Of a stretch of DNA of 64,000 nucleotides, positions 42,271-55,260 are shown piece by piece. The stretch comes from Hymenobacter wooponensis. Its GTDB lineage: Bacteria; Bacteroidota; Bacteroidia; Cytophagales; Hymenobacteraceae. The first letter of the stretch is position 1; every line of letters begins with the position of its first letter. The stretch spans positions 1 to 64,000 of the forward strand of contig NZ_SRKZ01000005.1 of the NCBI RefSeq assembly GCF_004745865.1, given 5' to 3'. A program made the position numbers and the translations under genes. The notes under the pieces are model-generated. The model searched no databases. It was not told where the DNA came from and worked only from the letters and a program-made list of their open reading frames with translations.

Positions 42271-42641
42271 TCCGAGTAGGCCAAAGGTTACACACGCCGC
42301 TCAACACCACGTTTTAGTCTACAGCGGTCTACATCTCCGGCTCTGGTGGCCTAGGCCACTCCTGGTGCTATGTGGCACTACCCTGCCGGATTGTTAGGAG
42401 CCCTCAGCAGCTGGCTGCTAGCTGACGCAGCGTGATTACATAATTTTGTGATTAATAGAACTTAACCTACCGAAACCGATTGCAATTTACTACCGCAAAC
42501 GGTTGCGTATTCTTTCTTTTCGGTGGCTCTCCATGGTGCATTTGGGAGGATAACGATGACTCTATATTAGGACAAATATTAGTTGATGTAGAATTCAGCT
42601 AATGTCATTCCTGTCCTCATTCATCGCAAACCCACCACAGT
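42271..42641. other. Gene-free interval upstream of the GH10 gene
   Basis: About 370 bases. GTGGCCTAGGCCAC at 42346-42359 is a perfect 14-bp palindrome formed from two head-to-head copies of the window-wide hexamer. TAATTTTG at 42441-42448 fits the -7 consensus, 193 bases before the GH10 start, without a good -33 element. The last 120 bases are AT-rich. Confidence 0.5.
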
Positions 42642-45527
42642 ATGATCAAACTCCGACGCTTATTCGGGCTTCTCGGATTGCTGTCTGCCCCCTTGGCAGT
42701 GCACGCGCAAAACGCGCCGGTTACGGTGCAAGCCGAAGCGGGCACCGTCCGAGACGTGGCTACTACCCCGGCCGCCATTACGTTCGGTACTGAAGCAGGC
42801 ACCGGCTTTCTGCGGGTAGTCGGCGACTTTGTAACCTTGAATGGCTCTACGCAGAGCCCCAACGCCGACAACCGGGTTGTTTCATACAACATCACCTTCC
42901 CTGGCCCCGGCACTTATGATCTGTACGCCAGAGTTCGAATCGGAAACGGCGGCTTCAACGACGACAGCTACTACGTGCCCAATTCCTTCGGGACTCGGTC
43001 GGCGTTTGAAACCAGCCGCTGGGTGAATGCCAATGGCCTAGCCGGCGGCGGCTACACCAATGCCACTGATGTAGTGAATGCCGCGGGCACAGTAGGCACC
43101 AACAACGTTTGGAAATGGGTGAGAATGTCGGCCTTCGGGGCCAGTGCTTACACAGTTCCGGCGGGTGGCCTCACCCAAACTTTCGAAATCGGCAGCCGCG
43201 AAAATGGGCTCGACATCGACAAGTTTGTTTTCGGGGCCACGGGGGTGTTCTTCACCGTTGATAACCTCGATAAAGGGCAGCAGGGCTCCGTTACGCCCCC
43301 ACCCCCACCCTTCAACCCACCCGGGCCACCCATTGCCACGGGCAAGCCAAAGTTCCTCGGTGGCGTGTATAGCAACCCGCAGAAGGTCAACTTCGGGAAG
43401 TACTTCAACCAGGTAGTTTCGGAGAATGGCGGCAAGTGGGGCAGCGTAGAAGGCACCCGCAACGTGATGAACTGGACCGACCTCGACTCAGCCTATCTAA
43501 GAGCTAAGCGCCAGAATATTCCCTTCCGGATGCACGTGCTGATCTGGGGTAACCAGCAGCCTTCCTGGATTGAAAACCTCCCCCCGGCCGAGCAGCTGGC
43601 GGAAATCAAGGAATGGTACGCGGCCGTGGCTCAGCGCTACCCCGATATTGCCTTCCTGGAAGTGGTGAACGAGCCCACCCACGATGCGCCCGTGATGCAA
43701 AGCCCCACCGACCAGGGCAGCGGCAACTACATTGAGGCCTTGGGCGGTAAAGGCGCCACGGGTTGGGACTGGGTTATTACCTCCTTCCAGCTGGCCCGCC
43801 AGTACTTCCCCAATACTCCTCTGATGCTCAACGACTACAGCGTGGAAAATACCACCGCGGGGGCGCAGCAGTACCTCAACATCATTAATCTGCTGAAGCA
43901 GCGCAACCTGATTGATGTGGTGGGTATTCAGGGGCACGCCTTTTCCACGCAACCCACGCCGGCGGCTTCGCTCACGGCCAACCTGAACCTGCTGGCATCT
44001 GCGGGCTTCCCGCTGTACATCACGGAGCTGGATATTGATGGCCTCCAAGATGAAGTGCAGCTGGCCGAGTACCAGCGCGTGTTTCCGCTGTTCTGGGAGC
44101 ACCCCGCCGTAAAGGGCATCACGCTGTGGGGCTACCGGCCTGGCCACTGGCGCACGGCCCAGGGTGCATACCTGGCCTACGAGAATGGCGCCGAGCGGTC
44201 GGCCCTGAAGTGGCTCCGCGACTATGTACAGCGCACCGATATTTCTACCATTACCACGGGCAACTTGGCCGCTACCTCTTTCTGCGTAGGCAGCTCGGTT
44301 AGCGTACCTTTCACGGTGGAGGGCGCCGTTACGGCAAACCGCACCTTCACGGCTCAGCTCTCCGATGCGGCGGGCAGCTTCACGGCTCCCACGGCTATCG
44401 GCTCCGTTACGGCTTCGGCGGCGGGCAGCTATACCATTGCGGCCACCATTCCGGCCTCGGCCGCCGCGGGCACATTCTACCGCATTCGGGTAGTGAGCAC
44501 CTCACCTTCGGTATTCGGCAACGCCAACAGCACCAACCTCACGCTGAAGGCCCTGCCCACGGCTACTCTGAGCGGTACCACGGCTATCTGCGCCGGCTCT
44601 AGTGCTACCCTGAGCGTGGCCCTCACCGGCACGGCTCCCTGGTCGCTGACCTACACCGACGGTACCACGCCCGTGACGGTAACGGGCATCACGGCCTCGC
44701 CTTACACGTTCTCAGTGAGCCCAGCCAGCACCAGCACCTACTCGCTCACGGCCGTTTCCGATGGCTCTTGCAACGGCAGCGCCCTTAGTGGTCAGGCGGT
44801 AGTTACAGTGAACCCACTACCGACCCCTGGCCTAGCGGTTACGCCCGCCAACGATGTGTACACCGGGGGCGTGCCCACCAACCTGTACCTGGGCTACGGA
44901 CCGCAAAGCGTAACGCTCACGGCTACGGGCGGCACCAGCTACAGCTGGAGCCCCGCGGCTGGCCTCAGCAATGCGGCAGCTGCCAACCCCGTATTTACGG
45001 CCACCCAGCCCGGCGTGTATCGCTACGTGGTAACCGTTACCAACGAGTTTGGCTGCTCAGCTACCAAAGAAGTAACCCTCACGGTGCTCGACGTGCGCTG
45101 CAGCAACAACGCCAACTCCGACAAGGTATTGGTGTGCCAGAACGGCAAGGTGATTTGCGTTTCGGTGAATGCCGTGCCTGCCCACCTGAAAAAGGATGGC
45201 AATGGCCTGGGCTCGTGCACGCCGGAGGCTACCAGCAGCACGGCCAGTGTACAGGGTGATGCGCGTGGTCAAGCGTTCGAAACGTTCCCGAACCCCTTCA
45301 CCGAGCGTACTGTAGTTCGGTTCCGCGCTGCTGCTACAGCCCAGGTGCAGCTGCAGGTGTATAACCAGCTAGGCCAGTTAGTAGCCACCCTCTACCAGGG
45401 TGTTGCCGAAGCAGGCCGCGACTATGAAACAACGCTGGAAGGTCGCTCCTTAACGGAAGGCATCTATACCTGCCGCCTGGTTTCCAACGGTAAAGTAGAA
45501 ACCAAGCGCCTCGTGCTAGTGAAGTAA
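42642..45527 (+). CDS. Endo-1,4-beta-xylanase-like GH10 with T9SS tail
   Basis: 961 residues. A signal peptide (ends VHAQ) leads to an N-terminal beta-sandwich of carbohydrate-binding type (about 27-205) and a Pro linker (218-231). The GH10 domain (about 235-530) has acid/base Glu344 (LEVVNEPTHD) and nucleophile Glu462 (YITELDID), with FRMHVLIWGNQQPSW and LWGYRPGHW. Ser/Thr-rich Ig-like repeats then occupy roughly 535-800. The end is a type IX sorting domain (FPNPFTERTVVRF to the last RLVLVK). It is predicted to be surface-attached or released and to cut xylan or a related beta-glycan. Confidence 0.92.
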   Translation: MIKLRRLFGLLGLLSAPLAVHAQNAPVTVQAEAGTVRDVATTPAAITFGTEAGTGFLRVVGDFVTLNGSTQSPNADNRVVSYNITFPGPGTYDLYARVRIGNGGFNDDSYYVPNSFGTRSAFETSRWVNANGLAGGGYTNATDVVNAAGTVGTNNVWKWVRMSAFGASAYTVPAGGLTQTFEIGSRENGLDIDKFVFGATGVFFTVDNLDKGQQGSVTPPPPPFNPPGPPIATGKPKFLGGVYSNPQKVNFGKYFNQVVSENGGKWGSVEGTRNVMNWTDLDSAYLRAKRQNIPFRMHVLIWGNQQPSWIENLPPAEQLAEIKEWYAAVAQRYPDIAFLEVVNEPTHDAPVMQSPTDQGSGNYIEALGGKGATGWDWVITSFQLARQYFPNTPLMLNDYSVENTTAGAQQYLNIINLLKQRNLIDVVGIQGHAFSTQPTPAASLTANLNLLASAGFPLYITELDIDGLQDEVQLAEYQRVFPLFWEHPAVKGITLWGYRPGHWRTAQGAYLAYENGAERSALKWLRDYVQRTDISTITTGNLAATSFCVGSSVSVPFTVEGAVTANRTFTAQLSDAAGSFTAPTAIGSVTASAAGSYTIAATIPASAAAGTFYRIRVVSTSPSVFGNANSTNLTLKALPTATLSGTTAICAGSSATLSVALTGTAPWSLTYTDGTTPVTVTGITASPYTFSVSPASTSTYSLTAVSDGSCNGSALSGQAVVTVNPLPTPGLAVTPANDVYTGGVPTNLYLGYGPQSVTLTATGGTSYSWSPAAGLSNAAAANPVFTATQPGVYRYVVTVTNEFGCSATKEVTLTVLDVRCSNNANSDKVLVCQNGKVICVSVNAVPAHLKKDGNGLGSCTPEATSSTASVQGDARGQAFETFPNPFTERTVVRFRAAATAQVQLQVYNQLGQLVATLYQGVAEAGRDYETTLEGRSLTEGIYTCRLVSNGKVETKRLVLVK

Positions 45528-45553
45528 ACCACCAGTAAGAACACCCCACAACA

Positions 45554-45590
45554 AGAGAGGGCGGCTGAAATCAGCCGCCCTCTCTTTTTA
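45554..45590. terminator. Bidirectional terminator between GH10 and GH5 genes
   Basis: A 15-bp perfect stem (45554-45568 with 45571-45585, loop AA) is followed by TTTTT on the plus strand. It is shared by the converging genes. Confidence 0.88.
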
Positions 45591-45604
45591 CGTTTACCCC
45601 TCGC

Positions 45605-47371
45605 CTACTCTTTCACGAAGCGCGAGGTAGTGGTGCGGCCATTGCTAGTCACGCGCACCGAATACACTCCCGGCTCCAGCGTGGCTACCGGAAGCGTCAC
45701 CTCCTGACCGGCTGAGGTGCCGGCTGCCGATTTCACCAGCACTTCGTGTCCTTGCCCGTTCAGCACGGCTATCCGCACTTTGCCCGTGGCGGCAGGCACC
45801 GGAACCATCAGTTGGGATTGGGCCGGGTTGGGGTACGCCGACAGCGTCAGGGCCTGTACCTCGGGGCTGGCCGTTACGGCTGCTACTTTTGAAAAGCTCC
45901 ACCAGTTGAGGTTGAAGCCCCCAGCCGCTACGCCAATGGCAATATCTTGCCGGCCCGCCGGCAGCGTTACCGTGTGCGAGATGGTGGTCCAGGTTTGCCA
46001 GCCGCCGGTGGAGGGCACGGCCAGTGTACCGCGCACCGTGGTACCGGCATTTTGCTCCAGGCTGATGCGCCCACCGCCGCTGAGGCTGGCTACCCGATAT
46101 TGAATAAGGTAACTGCCCGCCTCCGGAATATCCACGGTGTAGGCCATCCAGTCGCCGGCATCCAGGTAGCCCACATTCAGGCCCCCGCCGGTATCCGCGG
46201 TGGTTTCAGTCTGCACCCCCGACATGGTGTGGTAGCTCTCGGCCTGCACAGTGGTAGCACCGCTAGTGGTAGGCGGCGGTGTAGTAGTGGGCGGAGGCGT
46301 AGTAGTGGGCGGCGGGGTGGTGCTGGCAGTGCCATTCCAGTTCTGAATGTAGCCTTTCACCAACGAGCCCGAAGTAGTGAGGTAGCTGTCTGACCACGCC
46401 GCCGTGGGGCTGGTGCCCGGCTTCAGGGCCGACGCCGACTCCGCCTTATCATTAATGGACCAGTTAAGATGGCTGATGCCGTTCTGCTTCAAAAACGTCA
46501 TCCACTCCTGGGTAGAGGCCGCATCAATGGCTCCATTACCGGAGGCCTCCGTGGTGCCGTACTCCGTCACGAACAGGGCTACGCCTTTGTTGAGCGCAGC
46601 CTGGGCTTTGGTACGTAGGCTGGCCTTGTGCGTGGCGGCGTAGAAGTGCAGGGTGTACGCAATGTTGGGGTAGCGCGTAATGGGGTCGTTGGCGGCCACA
46701 TCCACATCCTGCGACCAGGTGGGCGTACCTACAATAATGAGGTTGTCGGGGTCAATGGCCCGAATGGCGCTGGCCACAGCTTCGGCATAGGGCTTCACTA
46801 CCCCACTCCACGACACCTGTAGGGGCTCGTTGTATACCTCATACATCACGTTGGGCGTGTTGCCGTAGGTGGTAGCCATTTCGCGGAAGAAGGCAATGGC
46901 CTGGGCCTGCTGCTGCTCGGCCTGGTGCGAGTGCCAGTCGATGATAACGTAGAGGCCGGCCGCAATGCAGGCGTCTACCACGGTTTTCACCTTCTGCTTC
47001 TCACGGGTGGGGTTGCTGAGGTAGCCACCGCTTTCGTTCACGCCCATGGCCACGCGCACCACTTTGCTGCCCCAGTTATTCTTGAGCCAGCCCACCACGT
47101 TAGCGTTGTAGTACTTCTCGCCGCCCCAGCCATCGTTGCTCCAGAACAGGCTGTTGCCGGCCAGGCTGATGGGCTGGTTGTTTTTGTCGACGATTTTATT
47201 GCCGGCCACTTTCAGCAGGCCGTATTGCTGCACGGGCGTTTGGGTTTGTGCCTGCACCGCAGTGGATGCTAGGCCAGTAAGTAGTGCCCCGCCCAGTACA
47301 ACCGGGCGCATTAGTCGGGTAATCTGGCGGCAGGTGGTAGCACCCTCCGGCCGGGAGTTTGGAGTAGTCAT
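45605..47371 (-). CDS. GH5 cellulase-like enzyme with CBM6 and T9SS tail
   Basis: 588 residues. The signal peptide ends near VQAQ (41-42); Met21 is an alternative start. The GH5 domain (about 48-340) has acid/base Glu182 (MYEVYNEPLQ) and nucleophile Glu270 (LFVTEYGTTEA). A TPPPTT repeat linker leads to a CBM6-like module (about 370-505: VQAESYHTMSGVQTET, LNVGYLDAGDWMAYTV). A type IX sorting domain ends the protein (LSAYPNPAQSQLMV to TTTSRFVKE). Predicted secreted endoglucanase. It converges on the GH10 gene, forming a small plant-polysaccharide pair. Confidence 0.92.
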   Translation of the reverse strand: MTTPNSRPEGATTCRQITRLMRPVVLGGALLTGLASTAVQAQTQTPVQQYGLLKVAGNKIVDKNNQPISLAGNSLFWSNDGWGGEKYYNANVVGWLKNNWGSKVVRVAMGVNESGGYLSNPTREKQKVKTVVDACIAAGLYVIIDWHSHQAEQQQAQAIAFFREMATTYGNTPNVMYEVYNEPLQVSWSGVVKPYAEAVASAIRAIDPDNLIIVGTPTWSQDVDVAANDPITRYPNIAYTLHFYAATHKASLRTKAQAALNKGVALFVTEYGTTEASGNGAIDAASTQEWMTFLKQNGISHLNWSINDKAESASALKPGTSPTAAWSDSYLTTSGSLVKGYIQNWNGTASTTPPPTTTPPPTTTPPPTTSGATTVQAESYHTMSGVQTETTADTGGGLNVGYLDAGDWMAYTVDIPEAGSYLIQYRVASLSGGGRISLEQNAGTTVRGTLAVPSTGGWQTWTTISHTVTLPAGRQDIAIGVAAGGFNLNWWSFSKVAAVTASPEVQALTLSAYPNPAQSQLMVPVPAATGKVRIAVLNGQGHEVLVKSAAGTSAGQEVTLPVATLEPGVYSVRVTSNGRTTTSRFVKE

Positions 47372-48212
47372 GTGTGTTTTGGTTGATTGGTAGAAAAGAG
47401 AGTAAACACTGGCCTAGGCCAGCAAGAGCAAGCAGGAAGTGGGCGCGCCTCTTCCTACCACTAGGTTGTGGGTTAGCAGAGAGCAGCACGTTACAATAGG
47501 AGCCCGGGAAATGTGGGCGGCGGAAAGGGCAGGCAGGGCAGGTGTAACCCAGTAGGTGGCTAGCTTGGCGAAGTGTTAGTACCAAGCCCAAGAGGCTAAG
47601 AGTATTACCTCAGATGGCAGAGCAGCAAATAGTAAACTAGTTGCAGCTCTAATGTCATGCTTAAAAGTCAATTACAAAAAAATAATACAGTTTTATGTAC
47701 GCAGGCCTTGAAACAAACGTTGCCACGAAACCATATTAACACATTGATAAATAATTATTTAACACACATAACGTCATTCTAACGCAATAAAAAGCACTTC
47801 TTCCTTCAACACCAATTAGCTGAAGTTGTAAATAGTAATCTATACAAGCTTATATCGAGCCGATGTATAGGCTCAGTTCTCGGGTTTGACCACTGAATAG
47901 TTGGGGTGGATGAGTGTTTTCTCACACCGCACCTCTGGCCGGAGCATCTTATGCTCTCGGGTGAAAACCTTCAATTCGTTGAGGTGGCAGGGCGAGTTGG
48001 GCGTAGTAGGCCTAGTCGTTTCCAGGCTTGGCGTTGTTTCGGGCCTCTCTCGGGCTACTGAAGGAGAGTTGGGTTTCTGAAGTTGGTTGGCGGAATTTGA
48101 TTTTGGGAGTGGCCTACGGGGGCGGGGTGCTAATTCCGGTGGTCAGCATCAACCCTTCCTTATCAATTACACTAAATTCGCGTTCTACCCATTCTAACTA
48201 CTGCCCCTTCCT
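47372..48212. other. Long gene-free divergent region between GH5 and GH3
   Basis: About 840 bases without a credible gene. 47620-47880 is markedly AT-rich compared with its surroundings and contains A/T tracts. The rest is GC-rich with two or three TAGGCC copies and some low-complexity. It must hold the GH5 promoter and that of the GH3 fusion gene. TAAATTCG at 48173-48180 resembles but does not match a -7 element. Confidence 0.5.
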
Positions 48213-51419
<3,207 letters not shown>

Positions 51420-51432
51420 GGCCTTTTTTCTA

Positions 51433-51491
51433 ACTCGTCACAAACAACCGCAGCTCCTGAAGTTCAGGAGCTGCGGTTGTTTGTGACGAGT
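51433..51491. repeat. 59-bp near-perfect palindrome between convergent genes
   Basis: Arms 51433-51461 and 51463-51491 are exact reverse complements around a single base (G51462). It lies 14 bases after the GH3 fusion stop and before the converging hydrolase gene. There is no T run beyond the arms, so it is only partly terminator-like. Confidence 0.92.
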
Positions 51492-51588
51492 CAGGAAGCT
51501 GTTTGAGATAATTTTGCAGATGCAGAACAAACAGCATCAGCAACGAGTGAGAGGCCAATACGCGGCTCTACACCGTTCGGCTGAGTAC

Positions 51589-52473
51589 TTAGTTAGCCGA
51601 CAGGAAAGCGTCCATGGCCTTCAAGGTTTCCAGGGGGGCGCTCAGGTGGGGGCAGTGGCCGGTGGCCTGCAGCTTCACCAGCGTAGACTGCGGCAGGTGC
51701 GTGTGCAGAAACTCCCCTACTTCTTCCGGGGCTACGGCATCCTGCGAGCATTGTAGGATCAGCGTCGGAATGGTGAGCAGCGGCACCTCCGCGCGGTTAT
51801 CGGCCAGGAAAGCGGTGGTAGCAAACTGCTTGGCTATCTGCGGATCGGTGTTGCAGAAGAACCCGGCCAGCTCCTCCCCCAACGACGACTCATTTCTGGC
51901 CCCCATCAAAATGGTGGCAAACATGTTGGCCCAGCTAGTATAGTCCGCGTCCATGAGTTGCAGCAGCTGAAGAATATCCTCCCGATCAAATCCGCCGTGA
52001 TAGCCCGGCTCATTGGTATAGCAGGGAGAGGGCGCCAGCATAATTATTTTCGAGAAGTACGAAGGCTCCTGAATGGCCGCCAGCATGGCGATAGTGGCTC
52101 CTATGGAGTGGCCTACCAGCACTACATCACGCAGATTGAGCACTTGGCAGATATCAACAATATCCTGCGCGTACCCATCCAGCGAGCTGTACTTCACCGG
52201 CTCGTACGCCTGCAGGTCTGATTCGCCGGAACCCACGTAATCAAACAGCACTAGCTTGTAGCGCGTGGCCAGAGAGGTAGTGAGGTAGCGCCAGATTTGC
52301 TGGCTACAGCCGAAGCCGTGGCAAAAGAGCAGCACTTGATCACCACTGCCAATTACCCGCACCTTATTGCGCTGCAACAACGGATGGGTGTATTCTAAGG
52401 CCTCAAGTGGCTGATTAGCAAACGGCTGCCCAGAAGTTAAAGAGCTAGGAAAAGTGACGGTACGGAACTGCAT
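51589..52473 (-). CDS. RsbQ-like alpha/beta hydrolase
   Basis: 294 residues with clear RsbQ/KAI2-type features: CHGFGCSQQIWRYLT, LFDYVGSGESDLQAYEPVKYSSLDGYAQD, VGHSIGATIAMLAAI and MLAPSPCYTNEPGYHGGF. The catalytic triad is Ser123, Asp245 and His273 (ATGHCPHLS). In Bacillus, RsbQ binds a small hydrophobic ligand and activates the PP2C phosphatase RsbP; no rsbP gene is nearby. About 25 extra N-terminal residues precede the usual start. It could instead act as a stand-alone ester hydrolase. It faces the GH3 fusion convergently. Confidence 0.85.
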   Translation of the reverse strand: MQFRTVTFPSSLTSGQPFANQPLEALEYTHPLLQRNKVRVIGSGDQVLLFCHGFGCSQQIWRYLTTSLATRYKLVLFDYVGSGESDLQAYEPVKYSSLDGYAQDIVDICQVLNLRDVVLVGHSIGATIAMLAAIQEPSYFSKIIMLAPSPCYTNEPGYHGGFDREDILQLLQLMDADYTSWANMFATILMGARNESSLGEELAGFFCNTDPQIAKQFATTAFLADNRAEVPLLTIPTLILQCSQDAVAPEEVGEFLHTHLPQSTLVKLQATGHCPHLSAPLETLKAMDAFLSAN

Positions 52474-52700
52474 AGAGTTATTACAAATACTTAGCTATCA
52501 AGCTCATCAGTAAGAACTTGACCTCGGGAAGATACCAGCATATACAAAAACCAAACCCCAAATAGTTTAATAATTACACTTTATACCAAGATAGTAATAG
52601 AGCAAGCCCATGACATGTAGTAAATAAGCTGCAGGCCACCTCTGGCAGCAGAACAATGCCAGCAAATTCCTAGCTTAAGGGTCCCACCAACAGAACTCCC

Positions 52701-54326
52701 ATGTTAGGCCTGATGATGAACGAGCCCCTGCGGATTGCGGGGCTGCTAGAGCACGCCGCCAAGTGGCACGCCGATACCGAAATTGTGTCGCGGCTGCCGG
52801 AGGGTGGCCTACACCGCTACACCTACGCCGGCGCCCACCACCGCAGCAAGCAACTCGCCAACGCCCTAACGGCACTAGGCGTCAGCAGCGGCAACCGAGT
52901 GGGCACACTGGCCTGGAACACGCATCGGCATTTTGAGCTGTATTATGGCATCTCGGGCATTGGGGCGGTGTGCCACACCATCAACCCGCGCCTGTTTTTT
53001 GAGCAGCTTGTGTACATCATCAATCACGCTGAGGACCGGCTGCTGTTCTTCGACCTGACCTTTTTGCCTCTAGTAGAAAAGCTGGCGCCGCAGTGCCCCA
53101 AGGTAGAAACCTGGGTGCTGATGACCGGCCGGGCCCACATGCCTGCCACCACTACCTTGCCCGACCTGCGCTGCTACGAAGACTTATTAGCGGCCCACAA
53201 CAGCGAGTATGAGTGGCCTACGTTCGATGAAAACACGGCCTCCTCGCTGTGCTACACCTCGGGCACCACCGACCAGCCCAAGGGTGTGCTCTACTCCCAC
53301 CGCTCCACGCTGCTGCACAGCTACGCTGCCTCTCTGCCCGACTGCTTTAACTGCTCGGCGCGAGATGTGGTATTGCCAGTGGTGCCCATGTTCCACGTCA
53401 ATGCCTGGGGAATTCCGTATGCGGCGCCCATGAACGGCTGTAAGCTGGTGATGCCCGGCCCCGGCCTTGATGCGGCCAGCCTTTACGAGCTGTATGAGCA
53501 GGAAGGCGTAACGTTCACAGCCGGGGTGCCTACCATCTGGTTTGGGCTGCTGACGTTTATGCGCGAGAAAAAGCTGCAGTTCTCCACGCTCCGAAAGATG
53601 ATTGTGGGCGGTGCCTCCTGTCCGCCGGCCCTGCTCAAAGCCTTTGATGAGGAGCTGGGCGTAGAAATTCGCCACGCCTGGGGCATGTCGGAAACCTCGC
53701 CGCTGGGCACCGTGTGCACCCTAAAACCCCAGCAGCTCAGCCTCAGCCCCGACGAGCAGTTTGCTATCCAGACCAAGCAGGGACGCGCCATTTTCGGAGT
53801 TGATATGAAGATTGTGGACGATGCGGGCCAGGAGCTGCCCCACGATGGTGCGGCCTTCGGCGACCTGTTGGTGCGCGGCCCGTTCATTGTGCGCGAATAC
53901 TTCAAGGCCGACCAGCCCGGGGGGCTCACCGCCAACGGCTGGTTTCGCACCGGCGACGTGGCCACCATTGACCCCGCCGGCTTCATGCAAATCACCGACC
54001 GCTCGAAGGACGTCATCAAATCAGGCGGGGAGTGGATATCGAGCATCGAGCTGGAAAATCTCGCCGTAGGCCACCCCGCTATTGCCGAAGCTGCTGTAAT
54101 TGGCGTGCCCCACCCCAAATGGAGCGAGCGGCCCCTACTGGTAGTCGTCCGGAAACCCGAATCTGAAATCAGCAAGCAGGAATTACTGGCCTACTATGAG
54201 GGCAAAGTGGCGCGCTGGTGGATTCCGGAAGCCGTGGAGTTTGTAGATCAGCTTCCCCACACGGCCACGGGCAAACTCCTCAAAACCAAGCTCCGCGAGG
54301 ATTTCGCGGGCTATGAGTTTGGGTAG
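52701..54326 (+). CDS. AMP-binding acyl-CoA synthetase (fatty acid ligase)
   Basis: 541 residues of the adenylate-forming family. The ATP-binding core YTSGTTDQPKGVLYSH starts near 188, followed by VPMFHVNAWGIPYAAP, GWFRTGDVATIDPAGFMQITDRSKDVIKSGGEWISS (A8 region) and the C-terminal catalytic Lys in TATGKLLKTKLRE. It activates a medium or long-chain fatty acid as CoA thioester in the cytosol; exact chain length is unknown. The frame opens at MLGLMMNEPLRI; the second or third Met could also serve. It is monocistronic with a terminator after it. Confidence 0.93.
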   Translation: MLGLMMNEPLRIAGLLEHAAKWHADTEIVSRLPEGGLHRYTYAGAHHRSKQLANALTALGVSSGNRVGTLAWNTHRHFELYYGISGIGAVCHTINPRLFFEQLVYIINHAEDRLLFFDLTFLPLVEKLAPQCPKVETWVLMTGRAHMPATTTLPDLRCYEDLLAAHNSEYEWPTFDENTASSLCYTSGTTDQPKGVLYSHRSTLLHSYAASLPDCFNCSARDVVLPVVPMFHVNAWGIPYAAPMNGCKLVMPGPGLDAASLYELYEQEGVTFTAGVPTIWFGLLTFMREKKLQFSTLRKMIVGGASCPPALLKAFDEELGVEIRHAWGMSETSPLGTVCTLKPQQLSLSPDEQFAIQTKQGRAIFGVDMKIVDDAGQELPHDGAAFGDLLVRGPFIVREYFKADQPGGLTANGWFRTGDVATIDPAGFMQITDRSKDVIKSGGEWISSIELENLAVGHPAIAEAAVIGVPHPKWSERPLLVVVRKPESEISKQELLAYYEGKVARWWIPEAVEFVDQLPHTATGKLLKTKLREDFAGYEFG

Positions 54327-54422
54327 GTGGTGAGGCAGTGACGGGCATGAAGTGGCCTAGGCCTAGTTTAGCGTTGTTGGGAGGAGACACTACCCTTAGC
54401 TGTACGCAACCTCACAACTCAT

Positions 54423-54465
54423 AAAAAAGCCCTTACCTCGTGCAGAGGCAAGGGCTTTTTCATAT
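54423..54465. terminator. Bidirectional terminator
   Basis: AAAAAAGCCCTTACCTC pairs with GAGGCAAGGGCTTTTT (one mismatch) at 54423-54460, with A and T runs on either side. It is shared by the acyl-CoA ligase and the DUF2059 gene. Confidence 0.87.
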
Positions 54466-54563
54466 AGAGGGCTTAATAAAGTATACAGGCAGGAGTGCTG
54501 TATTAGGAGTACTTCGTGCTGCTCGCCATGACAGCACAAGTACTTATTCACTCCCCTCCCGCA

Positions 54564-55079
54564 CTATTTCACCGTACCCGTAGCTGGCTGCTGGCTCTGC
54601 ATTTTGTCAGCAATAGCCTTTTGCAGCTCGGGTAAGTGTTCTTGCACCCGGCGCTGCCCTATTTCCATGCCGGCTTGCATGAGCATGGGCATTTTCTGGA
54701 TGGTTTTGCGGCCGGTAGGCGTCTGGTAAAATTTGGTCAGCTCCTTCAGTTCTTTTTCGGTAAACTCTTGAGCGTATAGCTGCACCAGATCGTCCTTCAT
54801 GGACTGCCAGCTCATATACTTGTTAAGGAAGGCGCGCATTTCCGGTTCCACGGCCTTCATCTCGGGGCGCTGCTCTAGTTGCCCATCAAGCATGCGGCTG
54901 GTCATTTCCGCCATGTTTTTTTCGCTGCCAGTTACGGCCAGCAGTTCCTCGGCCGCTTTCCGGTGGTTTGCGGATATAGGCGTGGTGGGTGCCGCAGCGG
55001 GAGTAGCGGTGGTTGTTTGGGCACTTACTGCCGGGGCAGTCAGCACAAGGGCCGCTGCCAGTATCCACATGTTTTTCAT
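54564..55079 (-). CDS. DUF2059 domain exported protein
   Basis: 171 residues from MKNMWILAAALVLTAPAVSAQ; the ORF reaches 55121. A Sec signal is followed by a Thr/Ala/Pro-rich linker and a helical DUF2059 domain (AEELLAVTGSEKNMAEMTSRM to ELKELTKFYQTPTGRKTIQKMPMLMQAGMEIGQ). The TPTGRK motif is a hallmark of this family. It is probably periplasmic and of unknown function. It is separated by 180 bases, including an inverted repeat, from the acyltransferase gene upstream. Confidence 0.87.
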   Translation of the reverse strand: MKNMWILAAALVLTAPAVSAQTTTATPAAAPTTPISANHRKAAEELLAVTGSEKNMAEMTSRMLDGQLEQRPEMKAVEPEMRAFLNKYMSWQSMKDDLVQLYAQEFTEKELKELTKFYQTPTGRKTIQKMPMLMQAGMEIGQRRVQEHLPELQKAIADKMQSQQPATGTVK

Positions 55080-55157
55080 ACCCCAAGTACGAGAAATCCC
55101 GGCGGCTGTTGGGGAGAGCATCGGAAAATCGGTGGCGCTTGGCCTCGCCTATAAACA

Positions 55158-55236
55158 GCCATTCCGGGCCAGAGCGAAGTAGCAGAGGTAACTGGCATAT
55201 GGTAAACTCCGCTTCTTCGCTCTGGCCCGGAATGGC
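55158..55236. repeat. 22-bp perfect inverted repeat with 35-base loop
   Basis: 55158-55179 and 55215-55236 are exact reverse complements (both read GCCATTCCGGGCCAGAGCGAAG on one strand or the other). It is in the interval between the acyltransferase and DUF2059 genes, both on the minus strand, where it could terminate or attenuate. No T run follows. Confidence 0.8.
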
Positions 55237-55260
55237 AAGCCAAAGTGGCCTAGACCACTG

